From the NCBI GenBank assembly GCA_036494815.1, contig DASXNV010000080.1, positions 1 to 64,000 of the forward strand: DNA of 64,000 bases, in the 5' to 3' direction. Shown in pieces: positions 41,857-49,963 of this stretch. The notes beneath the pieces are model-generated. The model was not told the origin of the DNA and ran no database searches. It saw nothing but the letters and a program-made list of their open reading frames with translations. The position numbers were made by a program, and so were the translations under genes. Source of the DNA: Poindextera sp036494815. GTDB taxonomy: Bacteria > Pseudomonadota > Alphaproteobacteria > Caulobacterales > Caulobacteraceae. How positions within the stretch are numbered: the first letter of the stretch is position 1; every line of letters starts with the position of its first letter.

Positions 41857-42774
41857 ATGCCGCGCATCCTGCCCAATCTGGCCCAGCTTGAGGCCTTCGA
41901 AGCCACTGCCCGCCTGGGGGGCGTATCGCGCGCCGCCGAGGAGCTGCGCCTGACCCAGAGTGCGGTCAGCCGCCAGATCCTGGGCCTGGAGGCCGGCCTG
42001 GGCGCGCCGCTGTTCGTCCGCATCCGCAAACGCCTGGTGCTGACCGAGGCCGGCGGGGCCTATCTGGAAGAGGTGCGCACCAGCCTGGCCGGGCTGGAGG
42101 CCGCCACCGAAGCCCTTCGGTCCGCCCGCGGGCGGGGCGGGGTGCTGAATCTGGGCGTGTTGCCGACCTTCGGCGCCAGTTGGCTGGTGCCCCGCCTCGG
42201 CCGGTTCCAGGCGGCCTATCCCGAGATCCGCACTCGCCTGGTCACGCGGCCGGAACCCTTCGATTTCACCTTCGACCCCCTGGACGCCGCCATCCATTTC
42301 GGCGCGCCGGTCTGGCCAGGGGCGGCGACCGAGTTCCTGGCCCATGAGGACATGGCGGCCGTGGCGGAGCCGGACCTGGCCGCTCGTCTCTCCAGCCCGG
42401 CCGAGGTCGCCGCAGCCCCCCTGATCCAGACCTCGCCGCGGCCCTTCGCCTGGCGCGAATGGTTCCAGGCCTTCGACGCCGCCGAACCGGCCCTTTCGCC
42501 GCGCCTGCATGTGGACACCTTCGCCATGGCGCTGGAGGCGGTGATGGCCGGCCTGGGCGTGGCCGTCCTGCCGATCTTCGCGGTGGGCGCCCTAGTGGAG
42601 GCCGGGCGCATCGGCGTGGTGCTGAACCACCGGATCCGCAGTGAGTCGTCCTATTACCTGGCCTTTCCGGAAGGCCGCAGAAGCCACTATCCGACCTCGG
42701 CCTTCCGCACCTGGATCAAGCGCGAACTGGGCGGCGACGAAGAGGGCTTCGCGGCGCCCGTCGTTGCGGGATAG
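41857..42774 (+). CDS. LysR-family regulator of the 2-oxoadipate pair
   Basis: The protein has about 305 residues. The LysR helix-turn-helix occupies residues 1-60 (LAQLEAFEATARLGGVSRAA, LRLTQSAVSRQILGLEAGLG). The effector domain has LNLGVLPTFGASWLVPRLGR and LEAVMAGLGVAVLPIFAVG. It is of the GcvA-like group. In-frame ATGs occur at 41851 and 41857. The inverted repeat ending at 41852 overlaps the first, so I use the second. It is divergent from the DUF1338 and D-2-hydroxyacid dehydrogenase pair and very likely controls it, possibly sensing 2-oxoadipate, 2-aminoadipate or lysine. That effector is a guess. Confidence 0.88.
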   Translation: MPRILPNLAQLEAFEATARLGGVSRAAEELRLTQSAVSRQILGLEAGLGAPLFVRIRKRLVLTEAGGAYLEEVRTSLAGLEAATEALRSARGRGGVLNLGVLPTFGASWLVPRLGRFQAAYPEIRTRLVTRPEPFDFTFDPLDAAIHFGAPVWPGAATEFLAHEDMAAVAEPDLAARLSSPAEVAAAPLIQTSPRPFAWREWFQAFDAAEPALSPRLHVDTFAMALEAVMAGLGVAVLPIFAVGALVEAGRIGVVLNHRIRSESSYYLAFPEGRRSHYPTSAFRTWIKRELGGDEEGFAAPVVAG

Positions 42775-42820
42775 GGTCGGCCCTAAGTCCGCCGAAAGCA
42801 GCGGTAGAGGGGGAGGTGTC

Positions 42821-43978
42821 ATGCGCAGGATCATCGGCTTGGCGGCGCTTGTCTGCGCCGGGATGTTCGCGCAGGCCGCCAGCGCCTGCGACCTGCACGC
42901 CTCCGACGCGGCCAAGGCCGGCCCGGGTTGCGCGCGGGCGTGGATGGATCGCAACCTGCGCCTGAACGACATCCTCACCATCGGCACCCACAACAGCTAC
43001 AAACAGGCGATCTCCGAGCCGATCATGGCCCTGGTCAGGGGCGCGGCGCCCAAGGCCTGGACGGCGCTGGACTATCACCACCCGCCCCTGGTCGATCAGC
43101 TGGACGACGGCGCGCGGGCCCTGGAATTGGACCTGGCCCATGACCCCGAGGGCGGCCGCTTCGCCCATCCCGCCGGCATGACCCTGACCAAGCAGCCGAT
43201 CTCGCCCGACTATGTGACCGCCATGTCCCAGCCGGGCTTCAAGGTCCTGCACATCCAGGACATCGATTTTCGCACCAGCTGCCCGACCTTTGTCGAGTGC
43301 CTGAAGATCATCCGCGCCTGGTCCCTGGCCCATCCCAGCCATACGCCGATCCTGATCACCATGAACACCAATGACGACAAATCCCGGGTTCCGGGCGGAA
43401 CCGACGAACTGGCCTTCGATGAAAAGGCCTATGACGCCCTGGACGCCGAGATCGCCTCGGTGTTTCCGCGCCGCGACCTGATCACCCCGGACCAGATCCA
43501 GGGCCGCTATCCCACCCTGCGCGAGGCGGTGCTGAAGCGCGGCTGGCCCCGGCTGGGCGCCGCCCGCGGCAAGATCCTGTTCGCCCTGGACGAGGAGGGC
43601 CGCCACATCGCCGCCTATCGTGGAGCGCGCCGCTCGCTGGAAGGGCGGCTGCTGTTCGTCAACACCGACGAGGCTTCGGCCGCCGCCGCCTATCTGACCC
43701 TGAACGAGCAGGCCGATGGCCCCCGCATCGCCGCCGACGTCAAGGCGGGCTTCATCGTGCGCACTCGCGCCGACGCGGACACGGTCGAGGCGCGCTCCAA
43801 TGACACCGCCCGCCGCGACGCCGCCCTGGCTTCGGGCGCGCAATATGTCTCCACCGACTACCGCCATCCCGAAACGCGCCTATCTGACTATCAGGTGCGG
43901 CTTCCCGCCGGCGCCATCACCATCTGCAACCCCCAGCGCTCACCCGAGCGCTGCTCGGGCATCCCTATCGAGCCCTGA
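42821..43978 (+). CDS. Secreted Ca2+-dependent phosphoinositide phospholipase C-like protein
   Basis: The protein has about 385 residues. A signal peptide (MRRIIGLAALVCAGMFAQAA, cleavage after SA) precedes a PI-PLC TIM barrel: ILTIGTHNSYKQAISEPIM with the first catalytic His, ALELDLAHDPEGG, and FKVLHIQDIDFRTSCPTF with the second His region. The C-terminal half has GKILFALDEEGRHIAAYRG and TRADADTVEARSNDTARRDA, ending with paired cysteines. This matches the bacterial 'Ca2+-dependent phosphoinositide phospholipase C' family (PF16670 type). It should cleave a phosphodiester of phosphatidylinositol-like lipids outside the cytoplasm, releasing diacylglycerol. The ATG at 42821 has GAGGGGGAGG upstream. 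It is 63 bases before an amino acid permease but need not be linked with it. Confidence 0.8.
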   Translation: MRRIIGLAALVCAGMFAQAASACDLHASDAAKAGPGCARAWMDRNLRLNDILTIGTHNSYKQAISEPIMALVRGAAPKAWTALDYHHPPLVDQLDDGARALELDLAHDPEGGRFAHPAGMTLTKQPISPDYVTAMSQPGFKVLHIQDIDFRTSCPTFVECLKIIRAWSLAHPSHTPILITMNTNDDKSRVPGGTDELAFDEKAYDALDAEIASVFPRRDLITPDQIQGRYPTLREAVLKRGWPRLGAARGKILFALDEEGRHIAAYRGARRSLEGRLLFVNTDEASAAAAYLTLNEQADGPRIAADVKAGFIVRTRADADTVEARSNDTARRDAALASGAQYVSTDYRHPETRLSDYQVRLPAGAITICNPQRSPERCSGIPIEP

Positions 43979-44064
43979 TCCAGGGGCCTCGACTTCGCCG
44001 CCAAAAAGCTTGAGCGTGGCGTGGATTCGTTCATAGCGCCGTCCTGCGGCGGGGAGATCAGTTC

Positions 44065-45456
44065 GTGACAGCAAATCCGGTGAGCCCAGAGGCGGCGCCA
44101 GAACTCGGCAAGACCCTGCGGCCGCGCCATGTAAGCATGATCGCCGTGGGCGGCATCATCGGCGCCGGCCTGTTCGTGGGCTCCAGCGCCGCCATCGCCA
44201 CGGTGGGGCCGGCCTCGATCCTGTCCTACGCCATGGCTGGGCTGGTGGTGCTGATCGTCATGCGCATGCTCAGCGAGATGGCCGTGGCCTTCCCCAAGAT
44301 CGGCTCCTTCACCGAGTTCGCCCGCGAGGGCCTGGGCCACTGGGCCGGGTTCACCAACGGTTGGCTCTATTGGTATTTCTGGGCCATCGTCGCCGCTATC
44401 GAAGCCCTGGCCGGGGCCAAGCTGATCCATGACTGGCTGCCGGAATTCCCCATCTGGACCATCGGCTGGGCGCTGCTGGCGGTCATGACCGGGGTCAACC
44501 TGATGTCGACCCGCTCCTATGGCGAGTTCGAGTTTTGGTTCGCCTCGCTGAAGGTGGCGGCGATCGTCATATTCATCGCCCTGGGGCTGACTTTCGTCCT
44601 GGGCCACGATCCCATGGCCCATGTGGCCAACCTCTATGTCCACCAGGGTTTCTCGCCCTTCGGCCCGGCCGCGGCCATCAGCGGCGTGGTCACGGTTATC
44701 TTCTCCCTGTGCGGGGCCGAGATCGCCACCATCGCCGCTGCCGAGAGCCCGGAGCCCGCGCGCACCATCGCCCGCATGACCGGCAGCGTGATCACGAGGA
44801 TCCTCCTGTTCTATATCTGCTCCATCACCCTGATCCTGATGATCGTGCCGTGGGACAGGATCCATTCCGGCGACTCGCCGTTCACGGCGACCCTGCAGGC
44901 CATGAACATCCCGTCGGCGGCCTTCGTGATGAAGCTGATCGTGCTGACGGCGGTGCTGTCCTGCCTGAACTCGGCCATCTATGTGACCTCGCGCGTCCTC
45001 TTCACCCTCTCGGCCCATGGCGACGCGCCCCGCGCCCTGGTCAAGCTGAACAAGCGACTGGTGCCGGCCCGCGCCATCCTGTTCTCCAGCCTGTTCGGTT
45101 ATGTGGCCATCTACGCCTCGGTGGTGTCGGCCGAGCGGGTGTTCGCCTTCCTGGTCAACGCCTCGGGCGCGGTGATGCTGATCATCTATCTGATCACCGC
45201 CCTGGCCCAGATCAGCCTGCGCCGCCGGCTGGAAAAGAGCGCGCCCGAGCGCCTGACGATCAAGGTCTGGCTGTTCCCCTGGCTCAGCTATGCGGCGGTG
45301 GCGTCCATGGCCGGGGTGCTGGCGGCGATGATGCTGATCCCAGGGCGGCGCACCGAGGTGGTGTCGGGCCTGGTCTGCGTGGCGGTGGCGCTGGTGTTCT
45401 TCGCGGTGTTCCGCATGGGGCGAGGCTCCACATCCAAGGCGCAGCTCCAATCCTGA
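44065..45456 (+). CDS. APC-family amino acid permease (GABA/aromatic permease type)
   Basis: The protein has 463 residues with 12 transmembrane helices. It has the amino acid transporter signature: RHVSMIAVGGIIGAGLFVGS in helix 1, YAMAGLVVLIVMRMLSEMAV, and SFTEFAREGLGHWAGFTNGW. The C-terminal half has LSCLNSAIYVTSRVLFTLSA, typical of GabP/CycA/AroP permeases. It starts at a GTG (44065) with GGGGAGA upstream. Likely an amino acid:proton symporter at the inner membrane. Neither substrate nor operon partner is clear. It converges with the SLOG-domain membrane protein gene. Confidence 0.9.
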   Translation: MTANPVSPEAAPELGKTLRPRHVSMIAVGGIIGAGLFVGSSAAIATVGPASILSYAMAGLVVLIVMRMLSEMAVAFPKIGSFTEFAREGLGHWAGFTNGWLYWYFWAIVAAIEALAGAKLIHDWLPEFPIWTIGWALLAVMTGVNLMSTRSYGEFEFWFASLKVAAIVIFIALGLTFVLGHDPMAHVANLYVHQGFSPFGPAAAISGVVTVIFSLCGAEIATIAAAESPEPARTIARMTGSVITRILLFYICSITLILMIVPWDRIHSGDSPFTATLQAMNIPSAAFVMKLIVLTAVLSCLNSAIYVTSRVLFTLSAHGDAPRALVKLNKRLVPARAILFSSLFGYVAIYASVVSAERVFAFLVNASGAVMLIIYLITALAQISLRRRLEKSAPERLTIKVWLFPWLSYAAVASMAGVLAAMMLIPGRRTEVVSGLVCVAVALVFFAVFRMGRGSTSKAQLQS

Positions 45457-45478
45457 TCGCTCATCGCGGCGAACACCC

Positions 45479-47221
45479 TCAGCCGCCGCGGAACAGGCGT
45501 CGGCGATCGGTGTCTTCGCTCCAGCGGTCCTCCTTCAAGGACTCCAGTCGAACGGCCGCCCGAGCCGTGGTCTGATAGGTGTCCAGGCTCGGCGCGGGGC
45601 CCAGCGTGGCCATCAGCAGTTCAAGCTCCTGCGCCACCGACAGGCTTCGCTGACTGTGTTCGCCGAACCCAAGCGTGGCCTCGAGCGCCAGGCTGGCGGC
45701 GCCCATGGCCGGCACGATCGCGCCGGCCATCAGCACCGCGCCGCCGATCCAGTGCGGCAAGTGGTTGTTGGTCAATCCCGCCGCCTCGAACGCCACCGCA
45801 AAGCTCAGCAGGATGACAATGAAGACGGTGAAGGTGAAGTTCTCGAACCAGTGGATCCGGTGGGCGATCCGGCCGTTCAACCGCCCCTGGATTTGATGGT
45901 AGTGGGCTTGCCCGGCCAGCAGCTCATCCATGGCCCAGGCGCCCCAGCGCTGGACGCGATCGGCGTCGAACGCGCCTCCGGCCAGCCCGGCCCGGCAGCG
46001 TACAAGGCGCACCGCGGCGGCGGCGGCGCTGGCCCGCTCACGCCTGGTGCCCACGGTGCTGATCCCCAGGGTCCAGGCCGCGCGTTCCAGGCGAAGCTGT
46101 TCGGCCAGCCGGCGCGCGCCGCCCCAGCGATGATGCCGGTTCGCCCGCCCAGCGCCCATCCAGACCGCGAGCGCCGCCAGGGCCAAGCCAAGCTCGATCA
46201 GCACCGCATAGATCTTGAACTGGGGCCAGACGGCCGGTGACGAGCCCACAATGGCCGCAAGCAAGGCGGCCCCTAGCAGCAGGATCTGCTGCGATCGATG
46301 GACCGCCGCCAGCCGGTTGGCTTCCTGGTCCGCCTCCAGATAGGTCTGCGAGAGAAGTTGAAATCCGGGTTGGGCGTTGAGGTCCGCGGGCGGATCGGCC
46401 GTTGGGCGACTGGGCGCCGGGCGGCCGCCGACGACGCGCCGGAACAGGTTGTAGGTTCGCCACAGCCATAGTTGGAGCCAGTCGTCGAACCAGCGCAGCG
46501 GCCCCGGCGGCTCCTCGTCCGGGCTTAGGTCCGACACGGCGTCGGGGCTGAGGTCGAGCCCCTCCAGGGCGGCGGACAGGTTGGCCACCGCGGCCGGCAC
46601 CACTAGGGGCGGGGTGCGATGCTCCAGCTGCTCGAGGAACTCCAGAAAGCCGAAGTCGTCGGGCAGGTATTGCGGCCGGATCAGCCGGATGGCCTCGGCA
46701 TCCCCCGGCTTGACCCACAGCACCGGCAGATTGTGCTCCAGCGCCAGGCGCACCGCGTCGGCGGTGCCCCCCGCGCCGCGGGCATGCTCTCCGGTCCAGA
46801 CGGTCACCAACATATCGGCTGAGCCGATCATCCATCGCGTCTGGGCCAGGTGCGGATTGCGGCCGGAGGCTTCAAAGGCGGCGCCGTCCAGCCGGGTGAT
46901 ATGGGGCGTCGGCGGCTGGCGGTCCGGGTCGTCCTCGTCGGTCAGGAACGGCTGGACGATATGAATTGGGCCCAGGCCGCACTCGCCCCACAGCCTGGCG
47001 GCCAGCCGGTCCGCGCCGGGCGCATTGCCGGTGAGCAGCCGCGCGCCCTTGACGTCCGCTGCGGCCAGGAGACCGAACGCCACGGTCAGGTCCCGCTCCA
47101 AAGACAGGGTGTCGCCCAGGTCGTCCGGGCGGTTGTGGCCCGCAAACGCGACTTGGATCAGCTGCGTTCCCAGCGCGCCGCTCCCCGCGGTCCCATCTGG
47201 CGCTGCAAGGCCGTCACGCAT
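45479..47221 (-). CDS. SLOG-domain protein with multi-helix membrane C-terminus
   Basis: The protein has about 580 residues. Residues 15 to about 200 are a SLOG (SMF/DprA-LOG superfamily) Rossmann domain: VAFAGHNRPDDLGD, then ARLLTGNAPGADRLAARLW, MLVTVWTGEHARGAGGTADA and LPVLWVKPGDAEAI. These are nucleotide- or ADP-ribose-binding patterns. A linker carries DDWLQLWLWRTYNLFRR. The C-terminal half has four hydrophobic helices in two pairs (ILLLGAALLAAIVGSSPAVW, IYAVLIELGLALAALAVWMG, FTFTVFIVILLSFAVAFEAA, GAVLMAGAIVPAMGAASLAL), resembling SLATT/DUF4231-type membrane modules. The ATG at 47221 has AGAGGCG upstream. SLOG-membrane proteins are predicted nucleotide sensors coupled to a membrane effector. 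No function is established for this architecture. Confidence 0.75.
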   Translation of the reverse strand: MRDGLAAPDGTAGSGALGTQLIQVAFAGHNRPDDLGDTLSLERDLTVAFGLLAAADVKGARLLTGNAPGADRLAARLWGECGLGPIHIVQPFLTDEDDPDRQPPTPHITRLDGAAFEASGRNPHLAQTRWMIGSADMLVTVWTGEHARGAGGTADAVRLALEHNLPVLWVKPGDAEAIRLIRPQYLPDDFGFLEFLEQLEHRTPPLVVPAAVANLSAALEGLDLSPDAVSDLSPDEEPPGPLRWFDDWLQLWLWRTYNLFRRVVGGRPAPSRPTADPPADLNAQPGFQLLSQTYLEADQEANRLAAVHRSQQILLLGAALLAAIVGSSPAVWPQFKIYAVLIELGLALAALAVWMGAGRANRHHRWGGARRLAEQLRLERAAWTLGISTVGTRRERASAAAAAVRLVRCRAGLAGGAFDADRVQRWGAWAMDELLAGQAHYHQIQGRLNGRIAHRIHWFENFTFTVFIVILLSFAVAFEAAGLTNNHLPHWIGGAVLMAGAIVPAMGAASLALEATLGFGEHSQRSLSVAQELELLMATLGPAPSLDTYQTTARAAVRLESLKEDRWSEDTDRRRLFRGG

Positions 47222-47383
47222 GTCGCCTCTTCGTGGCTGTTTGGCGTAGGGAACCGATCGGGCAGGGGTTGAGGCGCACTGATGGCCCCAGCCTTTCAAG
47301 CGACCGGCCAAGAGGCTTCCAGTCAAGCTAAAAAGCGAAGCGTCGGGCCCTATTCGAACACTGGGGCGGCGTCACGGGCCGTT

Positions 47384-47767
47384 TTAGGCCGGTGAGGGCG
47401 TCGTCCACGAATCCGATGTCTTTCCGTCCTGGTCATTGGTCAGGGCCTGCCCCGCGACGAAGGTCAGGATGTTGGTGCCAGTCTGATAGCCGGCGGGCCT
47501 TTGACCGGAAGCCGGCGCATCCATACGCCACCGCAGCGCCACCATGGCGTCTTCGGCGAGTATGGCCTCGATGACGAAGCGCAAGCCGGGAAATTGCTTA
47601 TGAAGCGACGTCACCCAGGCTTTGTTGTCGGCGACCGAGCTCGGCTGGCCATTATAGAGATAGTTCGGGCTCAACAGGTCGTCGATCGCACTGAGATTGG
47701 CGTTGTTAAAGACTTCCTCGAAGAACTTTATAGTGAGCGCCTTATTTTCATCTGATGTATCGGACAT
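47384..47767 (-). CDS. SnoaL-like (ester cyclase-type) protein
   Basis: The protein has about 127 residues and no signal peptide. It has an NTF2-like fold: NKALTIKFFEEVFNNANLSA, the SnoaL-type loop DDLLSPNYLYNGQPSSVADN, and the strand region FVIEAILAEDAMVALRWRMD. SnoaL-like proteins bind small hydrophobic molecules, and some are polyketide cyclases. No catalytic residues are diagnostic. The ATG at 47767 is four bases after the cytochrome-like gene's stop, so the two genes are almost certainly co-transcribed and coupled. Its role there is unknown. Confidence 0.75.
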   Translation of the reverse strand: MSDTSDENKALTIKFFEEVFNNANLSAIDDLLSPNYLYNGQPSSVADNKAWVTSLHKQFPGLRFVIEAILAEDAMVALRWRMDAPASGQRPAGYQTGTNILTFVAGQALTNDQDGKTSDSWTTPSPA

Positions 47768-47771
47768 GGTT

Positions 47772-49205
47772 TCAGTTCCCGTCAGTCTTGTCGCAAGGGG
47801 GCGCTCCTGGCGGCACGCTGCCGCGCAGGGCATAGACCGAGAGCACCGGGCGGCCCTTCCAATATTGGGCCGCATAGAGGCCGCCGTTGCTCAGGTTGCG
47901 GGCGGCGAGGAAATTCTGGATGCTGCCGGCCAGTTGCAGAGAATTGTCCATGGGCCTTGCGCCGCTATCGAACGCCTCGGTCGGCTTCAGATTGCGGAAC
48001 CACAGCATCCACTGGGGGTCGCCGCATCGCAACAGCCGGCCTTCGCCTTCCAGTTTCGCATAGGCCGGAAGGATCGAAGAAACGGCCGGATATTCCGCTG
48101 TGGAGTGGCAGGATTTGCAGGAGGACAGGGTGTTGTCCACCGGGCCGCTCAGCCGCAGCCCAAAGCCCAGATGCATGGGCGGCAGGAGTTTGGACTGGGT
48201 GTTGATGACCGTTTCCTTCAGGTCCGGATTGACCACGGTCGCCACCGGCGCCGGATTGCCCGCCTTGTGCGAGGTCACCTGAGGATCGTCTCCCCACATC
48301 AGGCCCAGCGGGACCAGATTGTTCCACCGGTTTATATTGGCCTGGGCGCCATTGTAGACGAACGTTCCAAACACCCATCCGCCGGTCGCCTTGGCGCGGT
48401 CGTCGCGAACCATGATGTCCGCTTGGATGAGCCGCACCCGGCTCATCACGCGCGGCTTGATCGGCAGCCCGCTTGGCCCCGGGGCCGAGAAGCTTGTCTT
48501 CACATAGGCGTTCCATTCGATCGGGTTGCTCAGGAAGGGCGCCTGGCTGACCGGCGCGGTCGTGAAGAGGATCTTGGCCACCACGGTCCCCACCGGAAAG
48601 CCGGACTTGGCCATGGCGTCGAGCCGGGGATTTTCCGGGTCGGCCCAGACCTGGCCGATCTGGTACCCTCCAAGGTCGTTATAGAAGCCGACGGCGTAGG
48701 TCTGCCACTGGTCGGTCTGGTGTGGATCGAGCGTCAAGGGATTGACGGGGCCTTCCGAGGTCAGGCCGTGAAGCCCCTCGCGCCCGTTGTCGCCCCAGTG
48801 CTGCCAAGGAACGTGGTACCAGCGGCGAACCTTGTTATCCTCGAGGAAGAAGGTGTTCTCCATCTCCCGTCCCTCGATATTGCCTTCCAGCACATAGGCG
48901 AGGGTCGCATTGGCATAGGCCTTCCAGTCCTTGGTGTAGTCGATGGCCAGGATACGCTGGACCGCCGGCTCAATCTTGGGCTGCGTACGCGGATAGTCCT
49001 GACTGAGCTTGAACGTCCGCGCGGGATGGAATTCCTGCGGGGTTGGCAACTGCCCGAAATCCGGAAACTTTGGGAGTGTCTCGCCCTTGCTCGCCGCGGC
49101 CGTCGTAGCGGCGCGCCTATTGGCGGGTCCGGCCATTGGCGCGGATGCGAGCGCGGCGAGGCCTGTCGCCAGACAGGCAGTGGCCAAAACCCTCAACGCC
49201 CCCAT
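47772..49205 (-). CDS. Periplasmic monohaem c-type cytochrome-like protein
   Basis: The protein has about 477 residues. A signal peptide (MGALRVLATACLATGLAALA) is followed by a long domain without recognised family patterns. A single haem-binding CxxCH motif, Cys363-Lys-Ser-Cys-His367, lies in LSSCKSCHSTAEYPA. The N-terminal part has YPRTQPKIEPAVQRILAIDY and WYHVPWQHWGDNGREGLHGL. The protein is therefore a likely exported c-type cytochrome. The Met ligand cannot be assigned. The ATG at 49205 follows GAGGTGGGGA. It runs into the SnoaL-like gene after four bases and is preceded by the deoxyribosyltransferase gene on the same strand. Function unknown. Confidence 0.7.
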   Translation of the reverse strand: MGALRVLATACLATGLAALASAPMAGPANRRAATTAAASKGETLPKFPDFGQLPTPQEFHPARTFKLSQDYPRTQPKIEPAVQRILAIDYTKDWKAYANATLAYVLEGNIEGREMENTFFLEDNKVRRWYHVPWQHWGDNGREGLHGLTSEGPVNPLTLDPHQTDQWQTYAVGFYNDLGGYQIGQVWADPENPRLDAMAKSGFPVGTVVAKILFTTAPVSQAPFLSNPIEWNAYVKTSFSAPGPSGLPIKPRVMSRVRLIQADIMVRDDRAKATGGWVFGTFVYNGAQANINRWNNLVPLGLMWGDDPQVTSHKAGNPAPVATVVNPDLKETVINTQSKLLPPMHLGFGLRLSGPVDNTLSSCKSCHSTAEYPAVSSILPAYAKLEGEGRLLRCGDPQWMLWFRNLKPTEAFDSGARPMDNSLQLAGSIQNFLAARNLSNGGLYAAQYWKGRPVLSVYALRGSVPPGAPPCDKTDGN

Positions 49206-49331
49206 TCCCCACCTCGATCGCTGAATTTGTTCGTCAGTCACACCAAGCAAGCGTCACAGAACGAGGTTATTCGACTTTGGGTGGCGACAACAGCGGAATG
49301 TTGAGGCGGGGTGAGCTGCAGTCCACGCTCG

Positions 49332-49922
49332 TCAGGTGGCGGTTCCGGCGAAGTAATGTTGCGCCTGCTGCAGGCATGCGCGGAACCCCTCCATAGCATG
49401 CAGTCGCTCCGGCAGCGGCGCGTCATTACGGACCATCGCCGCGCCCCCGTTCTCCAGCGCGCCATCCAGCATCAGATTGTCGGCGTTACCAAAGTTTTCG
49501 ATCCGCCAATCATGGTCATCACGCCAGGTCGCGCCTGGACCCGCCTCGCCGACCACCTGCTTGAGATAGATGCGGTCCAGATAGGCGCCCGTCACATTGG
49601 TATAGCCGAACACCGGCTTGCCGAGGCCGGTCATCAGCCCCAGCTCGAACGCCGTGCCCACATCCGCGCTCGGCCCGCGGAACGGGGTCAGATCGAACAC
49701 GCCAAAGTCGCTCGCGTGCATGAGTTCCACATTGGCCTTATAGATCTCCAGCGAACTGAGCGTCATCGGTATGGCCGTTCGCGCCTGCAGGTGGGTGTCG
49801 CTGGGCAGCGAGGCGGCGAAGCCGTATTCGACGCAGATGGCGGCCTTCTGCATGATCACCGCCATGGCGTCCGGCAGAAACACTTCCGGCCCCGCCAGAT
49901 AGATCGTCTTCGTCGTGGTCAT
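49332..49922 (-). CDS. Nucleoside 2-deoxyribosyltransferase
   Basis: The protein has 196 residues. It has the nucleoside 2-deoxyribosyltransferase pattern: TIYLAGPEVFLPDAMAV, then SLEIYKANVELMHASDFGVF, DLTPFRGPSADVGTAFELGL. Glu93 in the last motif is the expected nucleophile, and the D-x-G-T-x-x-E-x-G spacing is intact. The enzyme exchanges or hydrolyses the base of deoxynucleosides, and relatives act as N-glycosidases on modified nucleotides. GGAAGGG precedes the ATG. It lies 41 bases after the TIR-TPR gene on the same strand, so the two probably share a transcript. Its fold is related to the SLOG domain of the nearby membrane protein. Confidence 0.88.
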   Translation of the reverse strand: MTTTKTIYLAGPEVFLPDAMAVIMQKAAICVEYGFAASLPSDTHLQARTAIPMTLSSLEIYKANVELMHASDFGVFDLTPFRGPSADVGTAFELGLMTGLGKPVFGYTNVTGAYLDRIYLKQVVGEAGPGATWRDDHDWRIENFGNADNLMLDGALENGGAAMVRNDAPLPERLHAMEGFRACLQQAQHYFAGTAT

Positions 49923-49963
49923 CGCATGCCCTTCCTAGCCATGACGCCCGTGGTGAACGCTGG

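Noticed and set aside
42641..42820. Extension of the PI-PLC gene upstream to 42641
   Set aside because: It overlaps the LysR gene. The signal peptide and a strong ribosome site place the start at 42821.
43891..45450. 519-residue open frame opposite the amino acid permease gene
   Set aside because: His/Asp/Gln-rich shadow of a membrane protein gene. No domain.
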